64,000 nt of DNA from Kordia sp. (GTDB lineage Bacteria; Bacteroidota; Bacteroidia; Flavobacteriales; Flavobacteriaceae), in contig NZ_JAKVBC010000007.1 in NCBI RefSeq assembly GCF_022447245.1, positions 97,672-161,671 of the forward strand, given 5' to 3'. The notes below the pieces were generated by a model. The model was not told the origin of the DNA. It saw only the letters and a program-made list of their open reading frames with translations, and ran no database searches. Every line of letters starts with the position of its first letter. Position 1 is the first letter of the stretch. Shown here in pieces: positions 19,596 through 29,339 of the stretch. The position numbers and the translations under genes are program-made.

Positions 19596-19909
19596 TATCA
19601 AAAAGTTTTCCAACCGTCAGATCGAGTGGTAAATCAAAGATTCGTTGTATCGAGATCAGCTCAGAACTTCAAAGTTTTCTCGATACAATTCGCTTAGGCA
19701 AATCACTCAAAGTGACGCTTAGATTTCACAGAAAAACAAATCCACAAAAAACGAATTAACAAAAAGCAAGAGTAAGCAATCTAATAGCGTATCGCTCTAA
19801 CATCTAACAGTGTAAGCGTGTCTAAAAAAAGTGTTCACACTCAGCGAAGTCAAAATAAAAAAATCGCGGGAATCCACAACTTCAAATATCAAATTCATTT
19901 ATAAATAGA

Positions 19910-19938
19910 CTGCCACGTCATACTTCCTCGCAGTGACG
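19910..19938 (+). repeat. 29-base intergenic repeat, copy 2
   Basis: Identical to 19567-19595, in the same orientation, 343 bases downstream. Confidence 0.8.
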
Positions 19939-20153
19939 AATAAACAAACCCCCAAAAAACAATAAAAACACGCAATAGGAAATAATTTAACAGCGAAGCG
20001 CTCTAAGAGATTTCCGCCTAAGCGGAAATAAATCTAATAGTATAAGCGTGTCTAAAAGCACAGCGTTCTAAAAAAATATTCACACTGAGCGAAGTCGAAG
20101 TGTAACATTTTCAAAAAACTGTATCTAAAGGGAAAATCAAAAAAACAAACAGT

Positions 20154-20999
20154 ATGCAAACCTTTAGAAAAATACTCATTGTACTAACCATTTTAATAAG
20201 TTACACAGTACAATCACAAGAAACCGCATTCCAAGTAAAAGTTACAGGAAAAGGAGATCCTGTTTTACTCTTTCCAGGATTTAGTTGTACAGACGATGTT
20301 TGGGAAGACACCGTAAAAGAACTTTCCAAAACCCACGAATGTCATATATTCACTTTTGCAGGATTTGGAGATGTACCTGCGATTGAATCTCCTTGGTTAG
20401 AAACCATTAAAAATGATGTTTCAACATACGTAACTCGTAAAAAACTGCACAAACCTACAATTATCGGGCATAGCATGGGCGGAACGTTAGCGTTGTGGTT
20501 GGCTTCAGAAAACCCAAACACCTACAAGCAATTAATCATCGTAGACGGATTGGCAAGTATTGGAGCTTTAATGATCCCTAATTTCTCAAGTGACAAAGTA
20601 AGTTACGACAATCCGTTTGCCAAGCAGCAATTAAAAATGGATACTACTGCTTTCAACAAAATGGCAACACAAATGGCAGCAGGAATGACTTTGAATAAGG
20701 AAAAACAACCGCAAATCGTTGCGTGGATGGAGCAAGCGGATAGAAAAACCTATGTGTATGGATATATTGATTTAATGAAATTGGACTTGCGTGAAAATAT
20801 TCAAAACATACAAATTCCTGTAACCATCATGGCGGCAGTTAGTTTTTATCCAAAACCACAAGTAGAAAAATTATACACAGAACAATATCAAAAATTGACT
20901 AACAAAAATATTTTATATGTTGAAAACTCAGCACACTTTATTATGTTTGACCAAGCAGATTGGTTTTTAAAAGAAGTTTTGAAAGTAGTTAAGGGTTAA
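20154..20999 (+). CDS. Secreted alpha/beta hydrolase
   Basis: The 281-residue protein has a signal peptide (MQTFRKILIVLTILISYTVQSQ) and an alpha/beta hydrolase fold. The nucleophile elbow GHSMGG places the catalytic serine at residue 107, the oxyanion segment is LFPGFSCTDDVW, and the catalytic histidine lies in ENSAHFIMFDQ near the C-terminus. The substrate is not predictable; esterase or peptidase activity in the periplasm is likely. It stands alone after the repeat region, and an ECF sigma factor gene follows after about 190 bases. Confidence 0.85.
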   Translation: MQTFRKILIVLTILISYTVQSQETAFQVKVTGKGDPVLLFPGFSCTDDVWEDTVKELSKTHECHIFTFAGFGDVPAIESPWLETIKNDVSTYVTRKKLHKPTIIGHSMGGTLALWLASENPNTYKQLIIVDGLASIGALMIPNFSSDKVSYDNPFAKQQLKMDTTAFNKMATQMAAGMTLNKEKQPQIVAWMEQADRKTYVYGYIDLMKLDLRENIQNIQIPVTIMAAVSFYPKPQVEKLYTEQYQKLTNKNILYVENSAHFIMFDQADWFLKEVLKVVKG

Positions 21000-21123
21000 A
21001 AAGTGTAGAGTCATGAGTTATGAAAATTAACGAATAAACAAATAGCAAATACACAAAAAAGAAGTTTAAAAAGCTTATTTGTTTAGCAGTTTATGTTTTG
21101 ATTTAAAAACAGAACAGCATATT

Positions 21124-21179
21124 CAAAACCCAAAACCCAAAACCCAAAACCTAAAACCCAAAACCTAAAACCCAAAACC
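21124..21179 (+). repeat. Tandem 7-base repeat, eight units
   Basis: Eight consecutive copies of YAAAACC, with C in six units and T in two. It ends 8 bases before the TTG start of the sigma factor gene, in the place of its leader. A worn relative (AAAAACCCAATACC, AAAAACCTAAGACC) precedes dut at about 24613-24640. Confidence 0.85.
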
Positions 21180-21187
21180 TAGAAAAA

Positions 21188-21676
21188 TTGTCACAACAAT
21201 TTACAAACATATACAAAGATCACTATGACAAAGTCTACAGGCTGTGTCTCGGATACGTCAATGGAGATGAAACAGTAGCGAAAGACTTGGCACAAGAAGT
21301 TTTCATAAAAGTCTGGGAACATTTGGATCAATTCAAACAAAAATCCAGCATAGGAACTTGGATCTACCGAATCACAGTCAATACGTGCTTACTATTCATC
21401 CGAAAAAACAAAAAAAGAAGCTATAATTTGCCCGAAACACAAGAAGATGATCACAATGTAGAAGAAGAAGAAAAAGTGCATCAAAATCGTTTAAAACAAA
21501 TGTATGCGTGTATTCAACAACTCAAAGAAACGGAACGAATCGTCATCTTATTAGTCTTAGAAGGCTTACCACAAAAAGAAATCTCGGAAATCACTGGGCA
21601 TTCACACCAAAACATTCGCGTAATGGTACACAGAATCAAAGAAAAACTCACAAAATGCGTCTCTCATGGAATTTAA
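21188..21676 (+). CDS. ECF-type RNA polymerase sigma factor
   Basis: The 162-residue protein has region 2 (HYDKVYRLCLGYVNGDETVAKDLAQEVFIKVWEHL, given here in part) and region 4 (LEGLPQKEISEITGHSHQNIRVMVHRIKEKL, in part), the arrangement of extracytoplasmic function sigma factors. It directs RNA polymerase to a small regulon. The start is TTG 21188, which gives SQQFTNIYKDHYDKVYRLC, the usual spacing before region 2. The next gene overlaps it by 11 bases and encodes a membrane protein, the likely anti-sigma partner. Confidence 0.85.
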   Translation: MSQQFTNIYKDHYDKVYRLCLGYVNGDETVAKDLAQEVFIKVWEHLDQFKQKSSIGTWIYRITVNTCLLFIRKNKKRSYNLPETQEDDHNVEEEEKVHQNRLKQMYACIQQLKETERIVILLVLEGLPQKEISEITGHSHQNIRVMVHRIKEKLTKCVSHGI

Positions 21677-22220
21677 AGATATACAAAACACATGGCAACA
21701 ACAATCAGGTCAAGAAACCACACTTCCTGATTTTGAACCTGTCAAACAAAAACTGCAAAAATTACGTAAAGGACAACGAATCACACAACTTATTTTAGGA
21801 ATTACAGGAATTGTACTCATTGTATTTTTCTTCTACATTTCAGCCTATAAATACAATGGAACTTTACTAGGAATGTCATTACTTATTGGAGTCATTGTAA
21901 CACGTGTTTGGATTGAAGTCAGGAGTAGACAAAAATTACGAAACATCAATATATTACTTTCGCTAGAAGACTTCAAAGCGCAACTCATTTCGTATTACGA
22001 AAAAAGAAAAACACTAGCTTTTCGAATTATACCGATATTACTTATCATATATAACATTGGCGTTTTCATAATGATGTATTATTTTTATAAATACCTATCC
22101 AGAGGATTTTTCTATTATGTAGTCATCTCGTATGGAGTTTCGTTTATAATTCTATTCTATTTCATCCGAAAACAAGTATTGGAAGAACTGTTTATCTTAA
22201 AAACATTACAGGAAGACTAA
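21666..22220 (+). CDS. Membrane protein, probable anti-sigma partner
   Basis: The 184-residue protein has a cytoplasmic N-terminus of about 40 residues (MEFKDIQNTWQQQSGQETTL, LRKGQRITQL), followed by four membrane helices in two pairs. There is no zinc-binding anti-sigma motif and no periplasmic domain of note. Overlap of 11 bases with the sigma factor gene makes translational coupling and a regulatory role likely; this is inference from position. I do not recognise a named family, though an N-terminus starting with a short helix and a W is common in anti-sigma-like proteins of Bacteroidota. Confidence 0.7.
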   Translation: MEFKDIQNTWQQQSGQETTLPDFEPVKQKLQKLRKGQRITQLILGITGIVLIVFFFYISAYKYNGTLLGMSLLIGVIVTRVWIEVRSRQKLRNINILLSLEDFKAQLISYYEKRKTLAFRIIPILLIIYNIGVFIMMYYFYKYLSRGFFYYVVISYGVSFIILFYFIRKQVLEELFILKTLQED

Positions 22221-22500
22221 AAGTGAAGTAAATCAGTAGTAAAGTATGAATGTTGAAATTTATTTGGTTAACTTGGAAGTATTCTTGTTAGAATAATAAA
22301 TGATACATGTTGAATTTTAAATTAGTATCAAAGAAAAAACAATAATAGGAGCGTAAATGTCACTTCGAGTGATTTGCCATAGAAAGTTGTATTTGGAATA
22401 TAGTTAATAAAACCATGGAGAAGTATTTTGTAAAAACGAACAAACAAGTTGACGAATCGAGAAAGGACAAATCCACAAAAAGCAATTTAACACACAACAA

Positions 22501-23007
22501 ATGCACAAATACATATTGCCCATATTAGTACTAATTTGTTTCACAAGCTGCTCATCACAACAAACAACTGTGAAACTTCAAGAAAAAACACCATTTACTA
22601 TAACATCAGCTTTCTCCCAAGGATGGACTGGTGGGCACGAAGGTAGTGGAAGTGGACTCAATGTACACATGACCATTAAAAATCTCAACAAAAAACAAAT
22701 CACGTTGAAAGATTTTTATTTCAGAGGAAAAAAAACAGCGATAGAAGATAATTCCAATAACAACAATGACTTATATATTGCACGTTTTCTTACACTAGCA
22801 AAAAAAGAAGTCATTTTACATAATGACCACAAAAAAGAAGCAGGAAACGAACCGCCAGAATTACAACCTAAATTTCCGGGTGAATTATTAAATAATGAAG
22901 GAATTATTAGCTATGAAGAAGAAGGAAAATTAAAATACTACAAGCTAAAAAATATCCTCTACAGATTCCCTATATCCTATCCAAGTGCACCACCAAATAA
23001 GCAATAA
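22501..23007 (+). CDS. Hypothetical lipoprotein
   Basis: The 168-residue product has a lipoprotein signal (MHKYILPILVLICFTSCSS, lipobox FTSC). The mature protein contains an immunoglobulin-like beta pattern (FTITSAFSQGWTGGHEGSG, LNVHMTIKNLNKKQITLKDF) and an Asn-rich turn (EDNSNNNNDLY). No family or catalytic motif is recognised. It is separated from the genes on each side by 280 and 94 bases and may be transcribed alone. Confidence 0.65.
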   Translation: MHKYILPILVLICFTSCSSQQTTVKLQEKTPFTITSAFSQGWTGGHEGSGSGLNVHMTIKNLNKKQITLKDFYFRGKKTAIEDNSNNNNDLYIARFLTLAKKEVILHNDHKKEAGNEPPELQPKFPGELLNNEGIISYEEEGKLKYYKLKNILYRFPISYPSAPPNKQ

Positions 23008-23101
23008 ATAGTATATATATTCAAGTCATCATGATCGTGTAAAAATCATTTTGGCAAAGCCCGCAGAAATCAATACTTTTGAAAGGTAAACAAAACATTC
23101 C

Positions 23102-24565
23102 TTGAGCGCATTAAAAAAGTTCTTCAAAGACACCATTATCTATGGAATTGCAGCAATACTTCCACGTGCTGTCAATATTGGTTTAGTAAGATTACATACT
23201 GATGCTTTTGGTTCTGAGCGCTATGCCGTCAATACAGAATACTATGTATATGCAGCTTATTTAAATGCATTACTTACATACGGAATGGAAACCGCGTTTT
23301 TTCGTTTCTTCAGTAAAGAACAAGAAAAAGGGAAAATTATTTCCACATCGTTTATCAGTTTACTCTTTACAACCTTAGTTTTTTTAGCATTAGGATTGAG
23401 CTTTGCGCCAGAAATCACCAGTTTTTTTGGCTTTGAAAAGGTAATGTATGTCAAAATTTTGGTATGGACAGTATTTTTAGATACCATTGTAGTCATACCA
23501 TTTGCTTACTTGCGTGTAACAAACAGACCCATTCGTTTTGCTGGAATCAAAATTGTAAACATTGTATTTTTGGCAATATTAAATATACTCTTCTTATGGG
23601 CAATTCCTAATGGAATTCTTTCGGAAGGAATTGTGCCAGAGGCATTGAATTTTTATGTAGATGGAGAACCGCAAGTAATTTATATTTTCTTGGCAAATGT
23701 ATTTGCAAGTCTATTGACACTACTATTGCTATTACCGAATATTCTCAAAATCAAATGGACGTATGATTATAGTATTCTCAAACGATTGTTAATCTACGGA
23801 TTGCCAATTATGGTTGGTAGTTTGGCATTTGTAACCAATGAAAATATTGACAAACTCTTTTTAGGAGAAATTATTGGCGATACCGAAATGGGAAAATACT
23901 CTGGTTGTTATAAACTAGGAGTATTTATGACGCTATACATTATGGCGTTTCGTTTAGGAGCAGAACCTTTCTTCTTCAATCATGCAAAAGAAAAAAATGC
24001 CAAAAACAACTATGCTACCATTCTCAAATGGTTTACCATATTTGGAGCTATATTTATGTTGATTGTTGTGGCATATATTGACATTTTTGCCAATATATTA
24101 ATTAGTAAAAAAGAATACTTAGATGCCTTAGCAATTGTACCAATCATTCTGTTAGCAAACCTGTGTTTAGGAATCTATAACAATCTATCTATTTGGTACA
24201 AACTAACTGATAAAACCAAGTACGGAATGTACATTTCTATCTTTGGTGCCATTGTCACTATTGGATTTAATTTGATAATGATTCCGATCATTGGATTCAT
24301 GGCATCAGCTTGGGCAACTTTAGTAGCCTACGGAAGTATGATGATCATTTCGTATGTGCTTGGACAAAAGCATTATGCTGTTCCTTACAATGTTCCGCAA
24401 ATAGGAGTGTATGTAGTATTGGCGGTAACGCTTTCGGCAGTTTCATTCTACACTAGCTTTCGAGGAAATTATATCATCGCAACTGCGTTAGTTTTAGTAT
24501 TTTTGGCAATAGTTTATGTATTAGAACGAAAAGAATTAAAACGCTTATTGCGGAAAGGTTCTTAA
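23102..24565 (+). CDS. Polysaccharide/lipid flippase of the MOP (Wzx-like) superfamily
   Basis: The 487-residue protein has about fourteen membrane helices and the beginning KKFFKDTIIYGIAAILPRAV, which is typical of oligosaccharide flippases in Flavobacteriaceae; conserved FFRFFSKEQ and the loop TNENIDKLFLGEIIGDTEMG are visible. It should move a lipid-linked saccharide or related precursor across the inner membrane. The start is TTG 23102. It heads a same-strand run with dut, a sugar nucleotidyltransferase, TPR, DUF4292 and an EnvC-like gene, which together point to envelope synthesis. Confidence 0.85.
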   Translation: MSALKKFFKDTIIYGIAAILPRAVNIGLVRLHTDAFGSERYAVNTEYYVYAAYLNALLTYGMETAFFRFFSKEQEKGKIISTSFISLLFTTLVFLALGLSFAPEITSFFGFEKVMYVKILVWTVFLDTIVVIPFAYLRVTNRPIRFAGIKIVNIVFLAILNILFLWAIPNGILSEGIVPEALNFYVDGEPQVIYIFLANVFASLLTLLLLLPNILKIKWTYDYSILKRLLIYGLPIMVGSLAFVTNENIDKLFLGEIIGDTEMGKYSGCYKLGVFMTLYIMAFRLGAEPFFFNHAKEKNAKNNYATILKWFTIFGAIFMLIVVAYIDIFANILISKKEYLDALAIVPIILLANLCLGIYNNLSIWYKLTDKTKYGMYISIFGAIVTIGFNLIMIPIIGFMASAWATLVAYGSMMIISYVLGQKHYAVPYNVPQIGVYVVLAVTLSAVSFYTSFRGNYIIATALVLVFLAIVYVLERKELKRLLRKGS

Positions 24566-24655
24566 AAACTAAAATTGTCAAAAAACAGATGAACTAAGTA
24601 ACAAAAAAGACAAAAACCCAATACCAAAAACCTAAGACCCCAAAAGCATCAAACA

Positions 24656-25090
24656 ATGACCATAAAAATCATCAACAAATCCCAACACGCATTACCACAT
24701 TATGAAACTTTGGCTTCTGCCGGAATGGATTTACGTGCAAACCTAACGGAAGCAATCACACTTGAACCAATGGACAGAGCCATCATAAAAACGGGATTGT
24801 TCATAGAATTACCAGTCGGATACGAAGCACAAGTGCGTCCTAGAAGTGGTTTAGCAGCAAAAAAAGGAATCACGGTACTCAATGCGCCAGGAACTGTTGA
24901 TGCAGACTATAGAGGAGAAATCGGAGTAATCTTAGTCAATTTATCCAAAGAAACATTTGTCGTAGAAAATGGAGAGCGCATCGCACAATTAGTCATTGCA
25001 AAACACGAACGTGCTGAATGGCAAGAAGTCACCGAACTTTCAGAAACTGATAGAGGCGCTGGCGGATTTGGAAGCACAGGAACAAAGTAG
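24656..25090 (+). CDS. dut: Deoxyuridine 5'-triphosphate nucleotidohydrolase
   Basis: The 144-residue protein carries all five trimeric dUTPase motifs: [42 protein letters not shown] and the glycine-rich tail [12 protein letters not shown]. It hydrolyses dUTP to dUMP and diphosphate, keeping uracil out of DNA and feeding dTMP synthesis. Length and motif order are normal. It lies 90 bases after the flippase gene, behind a leader with worn AAAACC-type repeats. Confidence 0.95.
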   Translation: MTIKIINKSQHALPHYETLASAGMDLRANLTEAITLEPMDRAIIKTGLFIELPVGYEAQVRPRSGLAAKKGITVLNAPGTVDADYRGEIGVILVNLSKETFVVENGERIAQLVIAKHERAEWQEVTELSETDRGAGGFGSTGTK

Positions 25091-25237
25091 TTTTAAATGC
25101 CAAATATTGATTTTTCTATTTACAAATAAACGAATACAAAAAACAAACAGCACATAACTCACAACTGAGCAAAGCGATATAAAAACAATAATAAAAAGCT
25201 AGTGGCTCCAAGCCAAAAGCAAACTAAACAATAAGAG

Positions 25238-26254
25238 ATGAAAATAATAGTACCTATGGCAGGAAGAGGTTCACGCCTTCGTCCACATACACTTACGGTT
25301 CCAAAACCATTAATTCCCATTGCAGGAAAACCAATTGTGCACCGATTAGTTTCTGATATCGCTAAAGTATTAGGCGAACCAATTGATGAAGTAGCATTTG
25401 TATTAGGTGATCCAGCATTTTTTGGAGAAGATGTAGTAGAAAGTTTAACGGAATTAGCCGAAAGTTTAGGGGCAAAAGCAAGTATCTATCGCCAAGATCA
25501 GCCATTAGGAACTGGTCATGCTATTATGTGTGCAAAAGATTCACTATCTGGTCCTGCGGTAATCGCTTATGCAGATACTTTAATTAGAGCGGATTTCAAT
25601 CTTGATAAAGATGCCGATGCAGCCATTTGGGTAAAACAAGTAGAGCGACCAGAAGCCTATGGTGTTGTAAAATTAAACGAAAACAGGGAAATCATAGAAT
25701 TGGTGGAAAAACCTGCCGAATTCGTTTCTGACTTAGCAGTAATCGGAATCTACTATTTCAAAGATGTTGCAGTACTAAAAGACGAATTACAATATGTATT
25801 AGACAATAATATCATTCACGGAGGCGAATACCAAATTAACGATGGTATCAAAGGAATGATGGCAAAAGGTCGCCGTTTTGTTACAGGAAAAGTAGACGAA
25901 TGGATGGACTGTGGAAACAAAAATGTAACCATTGAAACCAATGGAAAAATGCTAGGATTTTTACAGGCAGATGGTGAAAAATTAGTAGCAGACTCAGCAC
26001 AAGTAATCAACTCAGAAATCATTCCTCCTTGCTACATCGGTGAAAATGTTGTGATTAAAAATGCTACGGTTGGACCAAATGTTTCTGTAGGTAATAATAC
26101 ACAATTAGAAAATGTTAGTCTTAAAAATAGTTTAATTCAAACCAATTCTACCGTAAAAAATGCTAATTTAGATGAAGCAATGATTGGTAACCATGCAAAA
26201 TATGATGGAAGTTTTACCAAAATTAGTATTGGTGACTACTCAACATTGGAATAA
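25238..26254 (+). CDS. Sugar-phosphate nucleotidyltransferase with left-handed beta-helix tail
   Basis: The 338-residue protein begins with the NTP-transferase motif MAGRGSRLRPHTLTVPKPL and continues with QPLGTGHAIMCAKD and YADTLI, typical of glucose-1-phosphate or mannose-1-phosphate nucleotidyltransferases. The last 80 residues carry hexapeptide repeats (CYIGENVVIKNATVGPNVSVG). It makes a nucleotide sugar for envelope glycans; base and sugar cannot be told. It lies 28 bases before the TPR gene and is probably cotranscribed with it. Confidence 0.85.
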   Translation: MKIIVPMAGRGSRLRPHTLTVPKPLIPIAGKPIVHRLVSDIAKVLGEPIDEVAFVLGDPAFFGEDVVESLTELAESLGAKASIYRQDQPLGTGHAIMCAKDSLSGPAVIAYADTLIRADFNLDKDADAAIWVKQVERPEAYGVVKLNENREIIELVEKPAEFVSDLAVIGIYYFKDVAVLKDELQYVLDNNIIHGGEYQINDGIKGMMAKGRRFVTGKVDEWMDCGNKNVTIETNGKMLGFLQADGEKLVADSAQVINSEIIPPCYIGENVVIKNATVGPNVSVGNNTQLENVSLKNSLIQTNSTVKNANLDEAMIGNHAKYDGSFTKISIGDYSTLE

Positions 26255-26282
26255 TAATTGAGAATACTAAAAAAATAATCAC

Positions 26283-27212
26283 GTGAAAAAATACATGTAC
26301 ATACTTCTGCTCTCAGGAATAATAACTTTTATTCCTGAGCATGTACATGCGCAAGAAGAAGAAAGTGCTGAGATTTCATTAGAAGAAAACATAGACGAAT
26401 TTCAAGAACATTTCTTCGAAGCACTGAAACAACGTGGAATTGAAAATTTTGATCGGGCTGTAGACGAATTGCTCAAATGCCAAAAAATAGACAACAGTGC
26501 TACAATTTCTTTTGAGTTAGGAAAAAATTATTTCTCACTCAAAGAATATGAAAAAGCCAAAGAAGCGTTTCAAACAGCAGTCAACAAAAAACCACAAAAT
26601 CAGTGGTACCTTACCGGATTGTTCAATGTAAAAGTAAAAATGGGCGAACGAGAAGAAGCGCTAGACATTGGAAAAAAAGTAGTACGCCTCAATCCTCAAT
26701 TTGGAGAAGAAATTGCCAAAGTGTATGTGGGAATGGGCGAGTACAAAAAAGCGCTCAAAGAACTTCAAAAACTTCAAAAAACGGGAGGATTATCTTTTAC
26801 AGCTGCCAATATGAAAGCGATGTTAGATCAAAATTTCAGCAAAAAGAAGAAACAAAATGGTAAAGTAGCTAAGGTTATTAATCAAACACCAAAGCCAAGA
26901 GTACGAGGCGATGGCAAAATATTAGATCAAGTTAAAGATGCTTTAAAAACCGAATCGTACGAAGCTGCAAACCGCTTGGCAAAAATTGGTTTAAATGACT
27001 TTCCTTCACAACCAAAACTATATTTATACAATGCAAAGGCATTAAATGCGTTAAAACAATATAAGAAAGCGATAGAAATGCTTGAAATTGGACTGGATTA
27101 TATTATTGATGATGCGCCACTTGAAAAAGAATTCTATCAAACCTTTGTAGCTGCGTATAAAAAAATGGGCAACTCCAAAAAGGAAAAATTTTACCAAAAA
27201 AAAATACAATAA
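26283..27212 (+). CDS. Periplasmic tetratricopeptide repeat protein
   Basis: The 309-residue protein has a signal peptide ending VHAQEEES and two TPR blocks (residues about 45-170 and 220-305) separated by a basic linker (KKKKQNGKVAKVINQTPKPR). TPR proteins of this kind act as scaffolds for envelope complexes. The start is GTG 26283. The next genes, DUF4292 and an EnvC-like protein, follow at close spacing, so a role in cell-wall or outer-membrane assembly is inferred. Confidence 0.8.
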   Translation: MKKYMYILLLSGIITFIPEHVHAQEEESAEISLEENIDEFQEHFFEALKQRGIENFDRAVDELLKCQKIDNSATISFELGKNYFSLKEYEKAKEAFQTAVNKKPQNQWYLTGLFNVKVKMGEREEALDIGKKVVRLNPQFGEEIAKVYVGMGEYKKALKELQKLQKTGGLSFTAANMKAMLDQNFSKKKKQNGKVAKVINQTPKPRVRGDGKILDQVKDALKTESYEAANRLAKIGLNDFPSQPKLYLYNAKALNALKQYKKAIEMLEIGLDYIIDDAPLEKEFYQTFVAAYKKMGNSKKEKFYQKKIQ

Positions 27213-27239
27213 GCGTTTTCGCGAAATAAAATAAAATAC

Positions 27240-28010
27240 TTGAAAAATAGAATTCACATCTTTATCACTAGTATGGTATTACTTTTTTTAGTAGGCTGTA
27301 AATCTGCACAAACAGTTGTTTCTTCGGGTGAAGTCGCCAATCTGTCTACCAAAAATATTATCAAAAACCATTACCGAAATGCTTTAAATTTCAAAACCAT
27401 TCGTGGGAAGCTTAAGGTAAATTTTGATGATGGAAACATGAAAGATAACTTTACGCTTAGTCTGCGCATGGAAAAAGATAAAGCCATTTGGATAAGCGCA
27501 AAACTATCCTTTGTCAAAATATATATGACACCAACTGAAGTAAAGTTCTATAGTAAATTGGATAATACTTATTTTGTAGGTGATTTTAAGCTCATTAGCA
27601 GATTTATAGGGACAGAATTAGATTTTGAAAAAGTACAAAACTTATTAATTGGCGATGCGTTATTCAATCTAAAAAATGAAAAATTTGATTCGGAAGTTAT
27701 CGATAATACCTATGCCTTAATTCCAAAAAAAGATTTTGAACTCTTTAAGCGATTATTTTTCTTAGATGCCTTCCATTTCAAAGTAAAAAAACAACAACTC
27801 GCACAAACTGCCGAACAACGTTTGTTGACCATTGCATATCCAACATACCAAGAAATAACTGGGCAAATATTTCCAAAAAATGTAGAAATAACAGCAAAAG
27901 AAATCAATAAAACGACAACCATTCAAGTAGAATACCGTAAAGTTACGTTTAACGAAAAGGTTCGTTTTCCTTTTAAAATTCCTAACGGATATACTGAAAT
28001 CAAAATCTAG
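27240..28010 (+). CDS. DUF4292 family lipoprotein
   Basis: The 256-residue product has a lipoprotein signal (IFITSMVLLFLVGCKSA) and the DUF4292 core: TIRGKLKVNFDDG, then KDKAIWISAKLSFVKIYMTP and GDFKLISRFIG. The fold is thought to resemble LolB/LppX-like lipid-binding half barrels. The start is TTG 27240. The stop codon overlaps the GTG start of the next gene by one base (TAGTG), so the two are translationally coupled. This pair is widely conserved in Bacteroidota. Confidence 0.85.
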   Translation: MKNRIHIFITSMVLLFLVGCKSAQTVVSSGEVANLSTKNIIKNHYRNALNFKTIRGKLKVNFDDGNMKDNFTLSLRMEKDKAIWISAKLSFVKIYMTPTEVKFYSKLDNTYFVGDFKLISRFIGTELDFEKVQNLLIGDALFNLKNEKFDSEVIDNTYALIPKKDFELFKRLFFLDAFHFKVKKQQLAQTAEQRLLTIAYPTYQEITGQIFPKNVEITAKEINKTTTIQVEYRKVTFNEKVRFPFKIPNGYTEIKI

Positions 28011-29242
28011 TGAAGTCAATATTCAATAAACATATCATTCAAAAAATTACGGTTGTCTTGCTCTTATTGGTAAGTACGGCGAGCATGGCGCAAGACAAAA
28101 AGAAAGAATTGGAAGCCAAGCGTCAACGTTTGCAAAAAGAAATACAACTCATCAATAAATTGATTCGTAAAAACACATCCAAAACAAAATTTATTGTTGA
28201 GGATGTGCAAAGCTTAAATCATAAAATTCGTGTAAAGCGAGATTTAATCAAAGTGATGAATCGTCAAACAAATCTATTGACGAGTCAAATTAACAACAAC
28301 ATCAAAAAAATAGCACAATTACGAGACGATTTAACGAAGTTGAAAGCAGATTATGCTGAAATGATTCGAAAGACTTATAAGAGTCGCTCAGAGCAAAGTA
28401 GATTGATGTTTTTACTTTCGTCAGAAAGCTTCCTGCAAGCCTACAAACGTGTACAATACATGAAACAATACACGGATTATCGAAAGAAGCAAGGAGAAGC
28501 CATTGTTATACGTACCAAAGAATTACAAGAATTAAACAAAACCTATTCGGGACAAAAAAAGGAAAAAGAAGTACTCATTACCGAAAACCGAAAGGTGCAA
28601 AAGGAACTAGAAAAAGAAAAAAAGGTGCAAAACGAAATGTTAACTTCATTGCGTAAAGACAAAAACAAATACGCGGCACAAGTTAGGAAGAAGCAACAAC
28701 AAGCAGATGAAATTGATCGTCAAATAGACAAAATTATCCGTGATGCCATTGCAAGTTCCAACAAAAAAGCAGGGAAAACAACGACAAGTAAAACCTATGC
28801 ATTAACGCCAGAAGCAAAAGCTATTGGAAACAGTTTTGCTGCAAACAAAGGAAAGCACATTTGGCCAGTTGCTGAAGGAACCAAAGTTCGTGGTTATGGA
28901 AATTACCGAGATGTGGTAAATCCGAATGTAACCAGAGTGAGTAATGGTGTAATCATTGCTACAAATCAAGGTGAAATTGTTCGTGCTGTGTATAAAGGAG
29001 AAATCACCAGAATCTTTACAACAAAAAAAGGTGTAAAATGTGTTTTAATTCGTCATGGAAGTTACTTTACAACCTATTTTGGACTTAAATCGGTTTCTGT
29101 TAAAACAGGCGATAAAGTATCCACAAAACAACAAATTGGAACCATGTTTACCAACGAAAGCACAGGAAAAACAGAACTTAAATTCACAGTTTTCAAAAAC
29201 ACGACACGCTTAAATCCAGAAACGTGGTTGTATAGAATGTAG
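28010..29242 (+). CDS. EnvC/NlpD-like murein hydrolase activator (degenerate M23 domain)
   Basis: The 410-residue protein has a signal peptide (ending SMAQDKKKELE), a long coiled coil (residues about 25-240) and a C-terminal LytM/M23 domain (about 285-410). The domain has lost the zinc ligands: where an active enzyme has GxHxGxD the sequence reads RVSNGVIIAT, and the HxH position is HGSYFTTYF. This is the pattern of EnvC, which activates cell-separating amidases and does not cut murein itself. The start GTG overlaps the DUF4292 stop by one base. Confidence 0.85.
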   Translation: MKSIFNKHIIQKITVVLLLLVSTASMAQDKKKELEAKRQRLQKEIQLINKLIRKNTSKTKFIVEDVQSLNHKIRVKRDLIKVMNRQTNLLTSQINNNIKKIAQLRDDLTKLKADYAEMIRKTYKSRSEQSRLMFLLSSESFLQAYKRVQYMKQYTDYRKKQGEAIVIRTKELQELNKTYSGQKKEKEVLITENRKVQKELEKEKKVQNEMLTSLRKDKNKYAAQVRKKQQQADEIDRQIDKIIRDAIASSNKKAGKTTTSKTYALTPEAKAIGNSFAANKGKHIWPVAEGTKVRGYGNYRDVVNPNVTRVSNGVIIATNQGEIVRAVYKGEITRIFTTKKGVKCVLIRHGSYFTTYFGLKSVSVKTGDKVSTKQQIGTMFTNESTGKTELKFTVFKNTTRLNPETWLYRM

Positions 29243-29339
29243 CGATTCTTACGTAGCAAAGCCAACATGTATTAGCCATAAAGAAATGGACTTTTCAAAG
29301 CCCGTTTTCTTCATAAAGATTATGATCTTAGTTTTGCTA

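Larger units (their letters stand above)
19352..20153. repeat. Mosaic of dispersed intergenic repeats
   Basis: This 800-base stretch has no plausible gene and is built from repeated fragments. A 23-base sequence with ends ACACT...AGTGT occurs identically at 19362-19384 and 20082-20104, with a worn copy near 19835. A 29-base sequence occurs identically at 19567-19595 and 19910-19938, with an inverted relative near 19455-19475 (GAGGAAGCATGACG). The text AAGCGTGTCTAAAA is found twice (near 19815 and 20045). Segments such as GGCAAATCACTCAAAGTGACG-type text (near 19700) reappear inverted at about 22357-22377. Similar short repeats are scattered in many Flavobacteriaceae genomes. Confidence 0.75.

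Noticed and set aside
19352..20153. CRISPR array
   Set aside because: Repeats are few, unevenly spaced, in mixed orientation and without unique spacers of constant length; no cas genes are present.
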